NCBI RefSeq assembly: GCF_947378715.1
Contig: NZ_CANCLE010000003.1
Span: 1 to 64,000, forward strand
Origin: Phenylobacterium aquaticum
Lineage (GTDB): Bacteria; Pseudomonadota; Alphaproteobacteria; Caulobacterales; Caulobacteraceae
Reading direction: 5' to 3'
Length of the DNA: 64,000 nucleotides
In this document: positions 27,132 to 35,972 of the stretch, one piece after another
Numbering within the stretch: position 1 is the first letter of the stretch
How the letters are laid out: each line of letters begins with the position of its first letter
Program-made: the position numbers and the translations under genes
Notes under the pieces: generated by a model
What the model was told of the DNA's origin: nothing
Database searches by the model: none
The model's input: the letters and a program-made list of their open reading frames with translations, nothing else

Positions 27132-27578
27132 ATGACCGACGCCTCCGGCGCGCCCCGCGAACGTCCCAAGTCCCCACATCTGATGACTGGGGGCTTCGGC
27201 TCTCCGCTGCTGTGGCGCTGGCACATCACCATGTTCACCTCGATCGCCCACCGGGCCACCGGGGTTGCGCTCTATCTCGGCGCCCTGATGCTGGCGGGCT
27301 GGGCCGTGGCCCTGGCGACCTCGCTGGGCGAGACCGACCACAAGACCTATGTCGACTACATGGCGCTCCTGGGCTCGCCGCTGGGCAAGCTGGTGCTGTT
27401 CGGCCTGACCCTGTCGGTCTTCTATCACCTGGCCAACGGCGTCCGGCACCTGATGTGGGATTCAGGCCAGGGCCTCGACATCAAGTCCGCCAATTTCACC
27501 GCCGTCGCGGCGATCGCCTTCTCCATCGCCGCCACCCTGGCGGTCTGGGGCATCGCCGCCATGACCGGAGCGCTCTGA
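27132..27578 (+). CDS. sdhC: Succinate dehydrogenase cytochrome b556 subunit
   Basis: Membrane anchor of complex II. The 148-residue protein has three hydrophobic helices and the heme-binding histidine in FYHLANGVRHLMWDSGQGLD, the SdhC signature. The early HITMFTSIAHRATGV is the quinone-site helix start with the conserved Ser and Arg. ATG at 27132 (MTDASGAPRERPKSPHLMTG) was chosen over longer frames. First gene of sdhCDAB. Confidence 0.96.
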   Translation: MTDASGAPRERPKSPHLMTGGFGSPLLWRWHITMFTSIAHRATGVALYLGALMLAGWAVALATSLGETDHKTYVDYMALLGSPLGKLVLFGLTLSVFYHLANGVRHLMWDSGQGLDIKSANFTAVAAIAFSIAATLAVWGIAAMTGAL

Positions 27579-27580
27579 TC

Positions 27581-27973
27581 ATGAGCACTGAATTCCGCAC
27601 CCCGCTCTCCCGCGCCCGCGGCCTGGGCTCGGCCAAGCATGGCGCCGCTCACTGGATCGCCGAGCGCGTCAGCGCCCTGGCCCTGATCCCCCTGGTGCTG
27701 TGGGCCGTGTTCGGCGTGATCCGCCTGGCCCGCGCCGATTTCGACACCGCCGTGGCCTGGCTGGCCAGCCCGGTCAACGCGGTCCTGATGGTCCTGCTGG
27801 TGCTGGTGGCCTTCTGGCACATGCAGACCGGCGTCCGGGTGATCATCGAGGACTATATCCACAAGCTGCTGACCAAGTCGGTGCTGCTGCTCGCCAACCT
27901 GTTCATCGTGTCGCTGGCCGGGGCCCTGGCCATCTTCTCCATCCTCAAGGTCGCGCTGGGAGGCGCACTCTGA
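27581..27973 (+). CDS. sdhD: Succinate dehydrogenase hydrophobic membrane anchor subunit
   Basis: The 130-residue anchor pairs with SdhC to bind heme b and ubiquinone. It has three helices and the heme-ligand motif [21 protein letters not shown] at 27581 begins 2 nt after the sdhC stop, so the two are coupled. SdhA follows after 4 nt. Confidence 0.95.
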   Translation: MSTEFRTPLSRARGLGSAKHGAAHWIAERVSALALIPLVLWAVFGVIRLARADFDTAVAWLASPVNAVLMVLLVLVAFWHMQTGVRVIIEDYIHKLLTKSVLLLANLFIVSLAGALAIFSILKVALGGAL

Positions 27974-27977
27974 TCCC

Positions 27978-29765
27978 ATGGCGACCTATCAATTCATCGA
28001 CCACAAGTTCGACGTCGTCGTGGTGGGCGCGGGCGGTTCGGGCCTGCGCGCTGCGCTCGGCTGCGCCCAGGCCGGCCTGAAGACCGCCTGCATCTCCAAG
28101 GTCTTCCCGACCCGCTCGCACACCGTGGCGGCCCAGGGCGGCATCTCCGCCAGCCTTGGCAATATGAGCCAGGATGACTGGCGCTGGCACATGTACGACA
28201 CCGTCAAGGGGTCGGACTGGCTGGGCGACCAGGACGCCATCGAATATCTCTGCCGCAACGCGCCGGCCGCCGTGTACGAGCTGGAGCACTGGGGCGTGCC
28301 CTTCAGCCGCACGCCGGAAGGCAAGATCTATCAGCGCGCCTTCGGCGGCATGACCAAGAACTATGGCGAGGCCCCGATCCAGCGCACCTGCGCGGCGGCG
28401 GACCGCACCGGCCACGCCATGCTGCACACCATGTACGGCCAGGCCCTGGCCCAGGACACCGAGTTCTTCATCGAGTATTTCGCCCTCGACCTGATCATGG
28501 ACGAAGGCGTCTGCCGGGGCGTCACCGCCTGGAAGCTGGATGACGGCACCCTGCACCGGTTCCAGGCCCAGATGGTGATCCTGGCCACCGGCGGCTATGG
28601 CCGCGCCTATTTCTCGGCGACCAGCGCCCACACCTGCACCGGCGACGGCGGCGGCATGACGCTGCGCGCCGGCCTGCCCCTGCAGGACATGGAGTTCGTG
28701 CAGTTCCACCCGACCGGCATCTATGGCGCCGGCTGCCTGATCACCGAGGGCGCCCGGGGCGAGGGCGGCTATCTGACCAATTCCGAGGGCGAACGCTTCA
28801 TGGAGCGCTATGCGCCGACTGTGAAGGACCTGGCCCCGCGCGACATGGTCAGCCGGGCCATGACCATCGAGATCCGTGAAGGCCGCGGCGTGGGTCCGAA
28901 GAAGGACCACATCTTCCTGCACCTGGACCACCTTGACCCGAAGATCCTCGCCCAGCGCCTGCCTGGCATTTCGGAAAGCGCCAAGATCTTCGCCGGCGTC
29001 GACGTCACCAAGCAGCCGATCCCGGTCCTGCCGACCGTGCACTACAACATGGGCGGCATCCCCACGAACTTCTATTCGGAAGTGGTCACCCGCCTGGGCG
29101 ACGATCCCGACAAGGTGGTGCCCGGCCTGATGGCGGTGGGCGAAGCCGCCTGCGTGTCGGTCCACGGCGCCAACCGCCTGGGCTCCAACTCGCTGATCGA
29201 CCTGGTGGTGTTCGGCCGCTCGGCCGCCCTGCGCGCCGCCTCGGTGCTGAAGGCCGGCGCGACCCAGCCGGAACTCAAGCCGGCCATGACCGACGGTCAC
29301 ATCGCCCGCTTCGACAAGCTGCGCAACGCCAACGGCGCGACCAGCACCGCCTCGCTGCGGTTGGAGATGCAGCAGGTCATGCAGGAGGACGCTGCGGTGT
29401 TCCGCACCTCCGAAAGCCTCGCCTCGGGCGTCAAGCGCCTCGACGCTGTCATGGCCAAGCGCGGCGACCTCAAGGTCTCCGATCGCGGCCTGATCTGGAA
29501 CACCGACCTGATGGAGACCCTGGAGTTCGAGAACCTGGTGGTTCAGGCCCAGGTGACCGTGGTCGGCGCCGCCAACCGCACCGAGAGCCGGGGCGCCCAC
29601 GCCCATGAGGACTTCCCGGACCGCAACGACAAAGAGTGGATGAAGCACACGCTCACCTGGCTCGACGACGCGACCGGGGCGGTCAAGATCGACTACCGTC
29701 CGGTGCACGACTTCACCATGACCAACGAGGTCGCGCCCTTCCCGCCCAAGGCGCGGGTCTATTAG
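27978..29765 (+). CDS. sdhA: Succinate dehydrogenase flavoprotein subunit
   Basis: FAD-bearing catalytic subunit that oxidises succinate. The 595-residue protein has the FAD fold [20 protein letters not shown], the covalent-FAD histidine in [16 protein letters not shown], and the active site [21 protein letters not shown] region with its catalytic Arg. The C-terminal [20 protein letters not shown] is typical. It lies in the sdhCDAB operon. Confidence 0.99.
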   Translation: MATYQFIDHKFDVVVVGAGGSGLRAALGCAQAGLKTACISKVFPTRSHTVAAQGGISASLGNMSQDDWRWHMYDTVKGSDWLGDQDAIEYLCRNAPAAVYELEHWGVPFSRTPEGKIYQRAFGGMTKNYGEAPIQRTCAAADRTGHAMLHTMYGQALAQDTEFFIEYFALDLIMDEGVCRGVTAWKLDDGTLHRFQAQMVILATGGYGRAYFSATSAHTCTGDGGGMTLRAGLPLQDMEFVQFHPTGIYGAGCLITEGARGEGGYLTNSEGERFMERYAPTVKDLAPRDMVSRAMTIEIREGRGVGPKKDHIFLHLDHLDPKILAQRLPGISESAKIFAGVDVTKQPIPVLPTVHYNMGGIPTNFYSEVVTRLGDDPDKVVPGLMAVGEAACVSVHGANRLGSNSLIDLVVFGRSAALRAASVLKAGATQPELKPAMTDGHIARFDKLRNANGATSTASLRLEMQQVMQEDAAVFRTSESLASGVKRLDAVMAKRGDLKVSDRGLIWNTDLMETLEFENLVVQAQVTVVGAANRTESRGAHAHEDFPDRNDKEWMKHTLTWLDDATGAVKIDYRPVHDFTMTNEVAPFPPKARVY

Positions 29766-29813
29766 GACCCGAGAGCCGAGCGTGATGGGAAAAGATTCCA
29801 AGGAAAGCGTCTG

Positions 29814-30596
29814 ATGGTCGAACTCGCCCTGCCGAAGAACTCCCGCGTCCAGAAGGGCCGTCATCACCCGGCCCCGGCCGGCGCCAAGAAGGTCAAGACC
29901 TTCAAGGTCTATCGCTATGATCCGGAACAGCCGGGCAATCCGCGCTGGGACACCTATGACGTCGATATCGAGGCCTGCGGCCCGATGGTCCTGGATGTGC
30001 TGATCCACATCAAGAACGAGATCGACCCGACACTGGCCTTCCGCCGTTCCTGCCGCGAGGGGGTCTGCGGCTCCTGCGCCATGAACATCGGCGGCCGCAA
30101 TACGCTGGCCTGCACCCACGGCCACGCGGAAATCCCGGGCAAGGAGTGCCAGATCGCACCCCTGCCCTCGATGCCGGTGGTCAAGGACCTGGTCCCCGAC
30201 CTGACCATGTTCTACGCCCAGTACGCCTCGATCGAGCCCTGGCTGCACACCAAGACCCCGGAGCCGCAGCAGGAGTGGCGCCAGTCGCCCGAGGACCGCG
30301 AGAAGCTCGACGGCCTCTATGAGTGCATTCTTTGCGCCTGCTGCACGACCTCGTGCCCCAGCTACTGGTGGAACGGCGAGAAGTACCTCGGCCCGGCCAC
30401 GCTGCTGCACGCCTATCGCTGGCTGATCGACAGTCGCGACGAGGCCACCGGCGAGCGGCTGGACGCCTTGGAGGACCCCTTCAAGCTCTATCGCTGCCAC
30501 ACCATCATGAACTGCGCCCAGGTCTGTCCGAAGGGTCTGAACCCCGCCAAGGCCATCGCCGAGGTGAAGAAGATGCTGGTGGACCGCGTCATCTGA
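29814..30596 (+). CDS. sdhB: Succinate dehydrogenase iron-sulfur subunit
   Basis: Passes electrons from SdhA to the quinone site through three Fe-S clusters. The 260-residue protein has [16 protein letters not shown] and CTHGH for the [2Fe-2S] cluster, [17 protein letters not shown] for the [4Fe-4S] cluster and [17 protein letters not shown] for the [3Fe-4S] cluster. It closes the operon, 48 nt after sdhA. Confidence 0.99.
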   Translation: MVELALPKNSRVQKGRHHPAPAGAKKVKTFKVYRYDPEQPGNPRWDTYDVDIEACGPMVLDVLIHIKNEIDPTLAFRRSCREGVCGSCAMNIGGRNTLACTHGHAEIPGKECQIAPLPSMPVVKDLVPDLTMFYAQYASIEPWLHTKTPEPQQEWRQSPEDREKLDGLYECILCACCTTSCPSYWWNGEKYLGPATLLHAYRWLIDSRDEATGERLDALEDPFKLYRCHTIMNCAQVCPKGLNPAKAIAEVKKMLVDRVI

Positions 30597-30642
30597 TCGC
30601 GGTTCCTTCGGTTCGCGGCGATCCGAACGACGTTTGACAAGT

Positions 30643-30657
30643 TGACGCCGCCGTCAC
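30643..30657. promoter_or_regulatory. Shared palindrome TGACG-CCGC-CGTCA, copy 1
   Basis: A perfect 5-4-5 inverted repeat upstream of the ferredoxin reductase ATG (20 nt away). The 15-mer TGACGCCGCCGTCAC recurs exactly at 35863-35877 before the diiron gene, and both are followed by nTTTCT. The two TTGACA-like hexamers at 30634 and 30642 may be its -35 element, so a bound repressor could block it. The protein that binds is unknown. Confidence 0.6.
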
Positions 30658-30676
30658 TTTTCTGCATGGGGCTGTC

Positions 30677-31906
30677 ATGAGCTCGTCCGACGCGCACGTT
30701 GTGATCATCGGGGCGGGGCACGCCGGCGGAACCGCCGCGGCCCTGCTGCGGCAGTATGGCTTCGCCGGACCCATCACCCTGGTGGGCGAAGAGCCGATTC
30801 CGCCCTATCAGCGGCCGCCGCTCTCCAAGGCCTGGCTGAAGGGCGAGGCCGACGCCGACTCCCTCGCGCTCAAGCCGTTGGAGTTCTACGCCGAGAACAA
30901 CATCGACTTCCGGCCGAACCTCAAGGCCGTGAAGCTGGCGCGTTCGGACAAGATCGTGACGCTGTCCGACGGCGCGACCCTGACCTATGACTTTCTGATC
31001 CTCGCCACCGGCGCCCGGGCCATCAAGCTGCCGGTCGAGGGGGCGGACCTGAAGGGTTTGCTGGAGCTGCGCACGGCGGCCGACGCCGAGGCCCTGAAGG
31101 CGACGCTCGGCCCCGGCAAGCGGCTGGCCATTGTCGGCGGCGGCTATATCGGCCTGGAGGCGGCGGCCTCGGCCCGGTCGCTGGGCGCGGAGGCCGTGGT
31201 GCTGGAGCGCGAAACCCGCCTCCTGGCCCGGGTCGCCTGCGAGACCCTGTCGACCTTCTTCCAGGGCCGGCACGAGGCCCATGGGGTCAGGTTCGAGCTG
31301 GGCGCCTCGGTGGTCGGCTTCGAAGGCCGAGACGGCCACGTCACCGGGGTCAAGCTGGCCGACGGCCGGACCATCGCCTGCGACGCCGCCCTGATCGGCG
31401 TCGGCGCGGCGCCTAATGACGAGATCGCCAAGGACGCCGGTCTCGACTGCGCGCGCGGCATCGTCGTCGACCTGGAGGCCCGCACCTCCGACCCCTCGAT
31501 CTTCGCGATCGGCGACGTGGCCCACCGGCCGATGCCGATCTATGACCGCATGTTCCGCATGGAAAGCGTGCCCAACGCCCTGGAACAGGCCAAGCAGGCG
31601 GCCAGCGCCATCACCGGCCGCCCGGCGCCGGCCGGCGAGACGCCCTGGCAGTGGTCCGACCAATATGATCTCAAGCTGCAGATCGCCGGCTACGCCTTCG
31701 ACGCGGACGAGATCCTGCTGCGCGGCGATCCCGCGACCGGCAAGTTCGCCATCTTCCATTTGAAGGGCGATCTGGTTCAATCGGTGGAGGCGATCAATTC
31801 GCCGCCGGAATTCATGATGGGCCGCCAGCTCATCGGGGCCCGCAGGCCCGTCAACAAGGCGAAGCTTGCGGATACGACAGTTTCTATGAAAGAGGTCGCC
31901 GCGTAA
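30677..31906 (+). CDS. NAD(P)H-dependent ferredoxin reductase (FAD)
   Basis: A 409-residue flavoprotein of the putidaredoxin/rhodocoxin reductase type that passes electrons from NAD(P)H to a [2Fe-2S] ferredoxin. It has the FAD fold VIIGAGHAGGTAAALLRQYG, the NAD fold IVGGGYIGLEAAASARSLG, and the second FAD signature SIFAIGDVAHRP. The ferredoxin gene lies 21 nt downstream, probably in the same operon. The final acceptor (P450, oxygenase or diiron enzyme) is not here. Its upstream palindrome matches one before the diiron gene at 35973. Confidence 0.93.
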   Translation: MSSSDAHVVIIGAGHAGGTAAALLRQYGFAGPITLVGEEPIPPYQRPPLSKAWLKGEADADSLALKPLEFYAENNIDFRPNLKAVKLARSDKIVTLSDGATLTYDFLILATGARAIKLPVEGADLKGLLELRTAADAEALKATLGPGKRLAIVGGGYIGLEAAASARSLGAEAVVLERETRLLARVACETLSTFFQGRHEAHGVRFELGASVVGFEGRDGHVTGVKLADGRTIACDAALIGVGAAPNDEIAKDAGLDCARGIVVDLEARTSDPSIFAIGDVAHRPMPIYDRMFRMESVPNALEQAKQAASAITGRPAPAGETPWQWSDQYDLKLQIAGYAFDADEILLRGDPATGKFAIFHLKGDLVQSVEAINSPPEFMMGRQLIGARRPVNKAKLADTTVSMKEVAA

Positions 31907-32248
<342 letters not shown>

Positions 32249-32257
32249 GATAGAGCG

Positions 32258-32419
32258 CCCTCCCTCCCCTTCCCCCGGGGCGCGTCGCTAAGCGACCCGC
32301 CCAAGGGCAGGCATGGGGAGGGTGGATCGCGCATCAGCGCGAGACGGGTGGGGGGCTGCGAGGTCATCGCGCCCCACCCTCTCCGCTACGCGGCCTGTCC
32401 CTCCCCATGAAAGGGAGGG
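32258..32419. repeat. Nested-palindrome intergenic element
   Basis: The 162-bp gap between fdx and divL is built of inverted repeats. CCCTCCCT (32258-32265) pairs with AGGGAGGG (32412-32419), CATGGGGAG (32312-32320) with CTCCCCATG (32401-32409), and GAGGGTGG (32318-32325) with CCACCCTC (32374-32381). Inside are the hairpins GTCGCT-A-AGCGAC (32284-32296) and TCGCGC-ATCA-GCGCGA (32327-32342). It resembles short dispersed intergenic repeats of alphaproteobacterial genomes, and could act as terminator for both convergent genes. I see only one copy here. Confidence 0.6.
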
Positions 32420-32426
32420 AGACCGT

Positions 32427-34745
32427 TCAGAACCCCAGCTCGGGATGGCCCGCCGCGCCCTGCGCGGCTTCGGGCAGGTGGCAGGTGAAGGTCGCGCCGG
32501 AGCCCGGCTCGCTCTCCAGGGCCACCCAGCCGCCATGCAGCTCGACCAGGGCCTTGACCAGGGCCAGGCCCAGGCCGGGCCCGCCGCGCTCGCGGCCGAT
32601 GAAGCGGTCGAAGATGTGGGCCTGGACGTGGAAGGGAATACCCCGGCCGGTGTCCGACACCTGCAGCTGGATCTCGCCCAGGGCGCGCCGCGCTGACAGG
32701 GTGACCACGCCCTCTGGCGGAGTCTGGCGGATGGCGTTCTCGGTCAGGTGATCCAGGGTCTGGGCCAGGCGCTTCACGTCGCCGCGGATCAGGCCGACAT
32801 CGTCACTGTGCTCGATCTTCAATGTCACCTTGGCCTGCTCGGCCTCCCGCGCCCAGCGCTCCGACGCGTCGCTCAGCAGTTCGGCGACATGGACGTCTTC
32901 CAGGTCCAGCGCCATCTCGTCGGCGTCGATCTGGGCCATGTCCAGCACGTCGTCGATGGACCGCGCCAGCTGGGTCGCCGCCGTGCGCACCGCCGCCGCA
33001 TGGCCGCGCCCGCGTTCCGACAGGCCCTCGCCCGACCGCTCCAACAGTTCCGAATAGCCGATGATGGTGGTGAGCGGCGTGCGCAGCTCATAGGAGACAT
33101 TGCCGACGAAATCGCGCTTCAGCCGCTCGGCGTCGGCCAGGGCGGCTGAACGATCGGCCAGGGCGCTTTCCAGCTTCCGCGCATCGGTGACGTCGGCGAA
33201 GGCGATCAAGGTCGCCCCATCCGGCAGGGGGCGCGACTGATAGACGATGATGCGTGAGTCCGAGGTCTTCACCTCGCCCTGCATGGGCGCGCGGGCCTGG
33301 GGATCGGTGTCGGCCACCCGGCCCTTGAGCTCACGCCAGAACACCATGTCGTGCAGGCGCGGGATGCACAGTTCGACCACGCCTTCGAAATCGTGGGCGA
33401 CCTCGATCTGCTGCGGGGTGATGTTCCAGAACCGCTCGAAGGCCTCGTTGTGCAGGCGCAGGCGCCCGTCGGAGCCGAACACCGCCACGGCGTCATTGAG
33501 CTTGTCCAGTGTGGCCTGCTGCACCTGGATCAGGGCGTTGTACTGGGCCTTGAGCTTCAGCTCGCCGGTGATGTCGGAGAACAGGAGCACCACGCCCCCC
33601 AGGGGATGAGGCTGGCGAACCACGCGCAGGGTGCGGCCGTCGGGGATCGACCACAGGTCGTCGGGCGTCGATTCCAGGGTCTCGTAGCGCTCAAGCTCGC
33701 TGGCCTTCCACTTGCCGTAGTCGGCGGTCTCCGGCAGGCGGCGGCGCTGGCGCAGGCGATCGAGCACCTCGCCATGGGTCGGCCGCTCGGCCAGCCAGGC
33801 GGGCTCCAGGCCCCACAGCTCCGCGAAGGCGGTGTTGTGGAAGATCATCCGCTTGGTCTGGGAGAAGATCGCCACGGCGTCGGCGATGTGGTTCAGGGTC
33901 TCGTCGTGGGCCTCGATGTTGCGCTTGAGCGCCTCGCGCAGCTCCTCGGCCTCGGTGACGTCCTCGGTCCAGACCCCGACTCCGCCGCCGTCCAGGGGCT
34001 GGGCGGTGATCTGCAGCGAGCGGCGGCGGCCCTCGAAGGTGGTCCAGCGCTTGGACTCGCGCTTCTGGCCTAGATTGGCGGCTTCGCTGGCGAGCGCGTC
34101 GGCCGCCTTGTCGAAGCTGGCGCCACGGCTGGCGGCCTCGTCCAGGCTGGCGCAGCCCACGGCTGACAGCCAGGCGGCGTTGACCCAGACCGGGCTGCCG
34201 TCGGCCGCCGAGATCCAGGCGGGATAGGCGCGCGCGTCCAGGAAGGCGGCGAAGCGCGGGGCGGTGGGCAGGCCGGCGTCCTCGCCGACCACCGAGGACA
34301 GCCGCAACCAGGCCAAAGCGCCGGCGGCCCGGCCCTCGACAGCGACGACGCCCGCGGGACCGCGGACCTCGAAGGCGCAGGCCTCGCCGCGCTCGAACAG
34401 GGCGCGCAGCCGGCGGGCATGGTCCGGATCGGCCCGCATCAGGGCGGCGACCACGGCCTGGGGCTCGGATTCGGCCAGGCCCAGCACCGAGGCGCAGACC
34501 GTCAGGCTCTCCTCGCCGGACGCCACCAGGGCGTGACCGTCCTCGACGGCGAGCAGGGCGGAATCGAAGGCCTCGGCCGAGGCCTGGGCGGTTTCGGCGC
34601 CGGCCTTGAGGGCGTTGATCTGGCGGCGCAGGGCGGCCATGCTCAGTTCCGCCTGGCCCCGTTGGGCCAGCGCCCACAGGACAGCACAAATGGCCAGCAG
34701 CACCGCGCCCGCGGCAGCCGCCAGAATGAGCTGCATCTCGCTCAT
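32427..34745 (-). CDS. divL: DivL pseudokinase (tyrosine in place of histidine)
   Basis: The 772-residue membrane protein matches the Caulobacter cell-cycle regulator DivL (about 769 residues). One transmembrane segment (about residues 5-27) precedes PAS-like sensory domains with several VFGSDGRLRLHNEAFERFWN-type segments. The HisKA box reads VGNVSYELRTPLT, so the phosphorylated His is replaced by Tyr at residue 552; Caulobacter has this at 550. An ATPase domain with NAIRQTPPEG, DTGRGIPFHV and GLGLALVKALVELHGG follows. DivL signals through CckA and DivK. Divergent from a gene pair, with a GANTC site between. Confidence 0.95.
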   Translation of the reverse strand: MSEMQLILAAAAGAVLLAICAVLWALAQRGQAELSMAALRRQINALKAGAETAQASAEAFDSALLAVEDGHALVASGEESLTVCASVLGLAESEPQAVVAALMRADPDHARRLRALFERGEACAFEVRGPAGVVAVEGRAAGALAWLRLSSVVGEDAGLPTAPRFAAFLDARAYPAWISAADGSPVWVNAAWLSAVGCASLDEAASRGASFDKAADALASEAANLGQKRESKRWTTFEGRRRSLQITAQPLDGGGVGVWTEDVTEAEELREALKRNIEAHDETLNHIADAVAIFSQTKRMIFHNTAFAELWGLEPAWLAERPTHGEVLDRLRQRRRLPETADYGKWKASELERYETLESTPDDLWSIPDGRTLRVVRQPHPLGGVVLLFSDITGELKLKAQYNALIQVQQATLDKLNDAVAVFGSDGRLRLHNEAFERFWNITPQQIEVAHDFEGVVELCIPRLHDMVFWRELKGRVADTDPQARAPMQGEVKTSDSRIIVYQSRPLPDGATLIAFADVTDARKLESALADRSAALADAERLKRDFVGNVSYELRTPLTTIIGYSELLERSGEGLSERGRGHAAAVRTAATQLARSIDDVLDMAQIDADEMALDLEDVHVAELLSDASERWAREAEQAKVTLKIEHSDDVGLIRGDVKRLAQTLDHLTENAIRQTPPEGVVTLSARRALGEIQLQVSDTGRGIPFHVQAHIFDRFIGRERGGPGLGLALVKALVELHGGWVALESEPGSGATFTCHLPEAAQGAAGHPELGF

Positions 34746-34832
34746 CGCGCCATCCTCGACGCCCGTCCCCGTCGACAGCGAATCATCTTTTGGAACATAG
34801 GCCGCTTAAGCGAATTCGGCGATGATCGGCGC

Positions 34833-35420
34833 ATGACCGCGATCCTCTATCCCCTGGCGACGACGCCCGACGCAGCGCTTTCCGCGCCCCTGGGCCGCGC
34901 GGCGCGGGAAAGGGAGGCGCAGGCCCTGGCCGGCGAGCCCGTCGCCTTCGTCAGTGGCCCGGCCGGTCCGGCCTATGCCAGCCGCGAGGCGGCGCTGGAC
35001 GCCCTGGCCGGACGGATCGAGGACGACCGCCCCGGGCGACTGGTCCAGGTGGCCGTGGAGGACCGGTTCTGTCGGCTGGTGGAGGTGGCGACCACCCGCC
35101 GCGCCCCGCCGCCGGTCGCGACCATCAACCGCGACGGCCGCCGCTGGCCCACCCCGCCGGTCGCCCCGCCCACGGTCTGGCGCCTGTCGGTCTCCTATTG
35201 GCGTCCGGTCTCGGCGGCGCCCGCCGCCGGCGCGCCGGATGTCGATCATCCCCAGGCCCGCCGCGCGCGGCGGCTGAAGCAGACCGAGGCGGAGCCTGAG
35301 ACCCTGAAGGCCATGAGCCGCCAGCCCCTGCGCGCCTTCAAGCCGCAGCAGCCGCTGGACATCGGGCTGTTCGAGGTCCGGCTGCCGGAGAACCCCGACC
35401 TGGTGATGCCCGATGAGTGA
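34833..35420 (+). CDS. Hypothetical protein, Caulobacterales-type
   Basis: A 195-residue protein, MTAILYPLATTPDAALSAPL to VRLPENPDLVMPDE. It is rich in Ala and Pro with no domain I recognise and no signal peptide. The start at 34833 is in the frame that carries strong third-position G/C and reaches the next gene. Its stop overlaps the metallopeptidase ATG by 8 nt, so the pair is coupled. It is divergent from divL. I cannot assign a function. Confidence 0.7.
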   Translation: MTAILYPLATTPDAALSAPLGRAAREREAQALAGEPVAFVSGPAGPAYASREAALDALAGRIEDDRPGRLVQVAVEDRFCRLVEVATTRRAPPPVATINRDGRRWPTPPVAPPTVWRLSVSYWRPVSAAPAAGAPDVDHPQARRARRLKQTEAEPETLKAMSRQPLRAFKPQQPLDIGLFEVRLPENPDLVMPDE

Positions 35421-35838
35421 AGCCGATCGCGGCCATATCCATGTCCACGCGCATAGGCCGGCGCCCTCGCTGGACGACTTCGGAGCCCTGGCCCAGGCGG
35501 CCTTCGAGGCCCTGCCCGACGATTTCCGCGCCATGACCGGGGCCGTGATCTTCCGGGTCGAGGACTTCCCGCCCCAGGAGGTGCTGGACGAAATGGGGAT
35601 CGAGGACCCTTTCGAACTGACCGGCCTCTATCACGGGGTCGATCTGGCCCACCGCTCGATCCTGGACCCCAGTCCCGAACCCTCCATGGTGTTCCTCTAT
35701 CGCCGTCCGATCCTCGATGAATGGGCCGAGCGCGGCGACGTGACGCTGAGCGAACTGATCACCCACGTCCTGGTCCACGAGATCGGCCACCACTTCGGGC
35801 TGTCCGACGACGACATTGATGAGATCGAGGGGGAGTAG
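35413..35838 (+). CDS. Metallopeptidase family protein (HExxH)
   Basis: A 141-residue soluble zincin. The zinc site is HVLVHEIGHHFGL (HExxH with a following His), preceded by MVFLYRRPILDEW. It matches the small zincin-like metallopeptidase family of unknown substrate. The ATG at 35413 overlaps the upstream gene by 8 nt. It lies in a two-gene unit divergent from divL. Confidence 0.9.
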   Translation: MSEADRGHIHVHAHRPAPSLDDFGALAQAAFEALPDDFRAMTGAVIFRVEDFPPQEVLDEMGIEDPFELTGLYHGVDLAHRSILDPSPEPSMVFLYRRPILDEWAERGDVTLSELITHVLVHEIGHHFGLSDDDIDEIEGE

Positions 35839-35862
35839 CGCGCGCAACCGCGTCTGGGAAAG

Positions 35863-35877
35863 TGACGCCGCCGTCAC
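35863..35877. promoter_or_regulatory. Shared palindrome TGACG-CCGC-CGTCA, copy 2
   Basis: The same 15-mer TGACGCCGCCGTCAC as at 30643-30657, here as a 6-4-6 palindrome GTGACG-CCGC-CGTCAC including the flanking base. It lies 96 nt before the diiron gene ATG and 24 nt after the metallopeptidase stop. It implies a common regulator for two transcription units 5 kb apart. Confidence 0.6.
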
Positions 35878-35909
35878 GTTTCTTGACTTATCGGCGGTCA
35901 TATGGATTT

Positions 35910-35923
35910 TTGACGCAGGTCAA
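35910..35923. promoter_or_regulatory. FNR/FixK-type box TTGAC-GCAG-GTCAA
   Basis: A perfect palindrome that matches the FNR/FixK/Anr consensus TTGAY-N4-RTCAA, and pairs further as TTTTGAC-GCAG-GTCAAAA (35908-35925). Its centre is 56 nt before the diiron gene ATG at 35973. FixK controls low-oxygen genes in Caulobacter, so oxygen-responsive control is inferred. No other such site was seen in the window. Confidence 0.7.
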
Positions 35924-35972
35924 AACCGGCGACGCTGACGATCGCCGATGTCTGGCTTCAGGAGGACGACCG

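Noticed and set aside
27945..30500. An 851-codon open frame antisense to sdhA and sdhB
   Set aside because: It mirrors two highly conserved genes and has shadow-like composition rich in His, Gly and Arg; a typical effect of high G+C.
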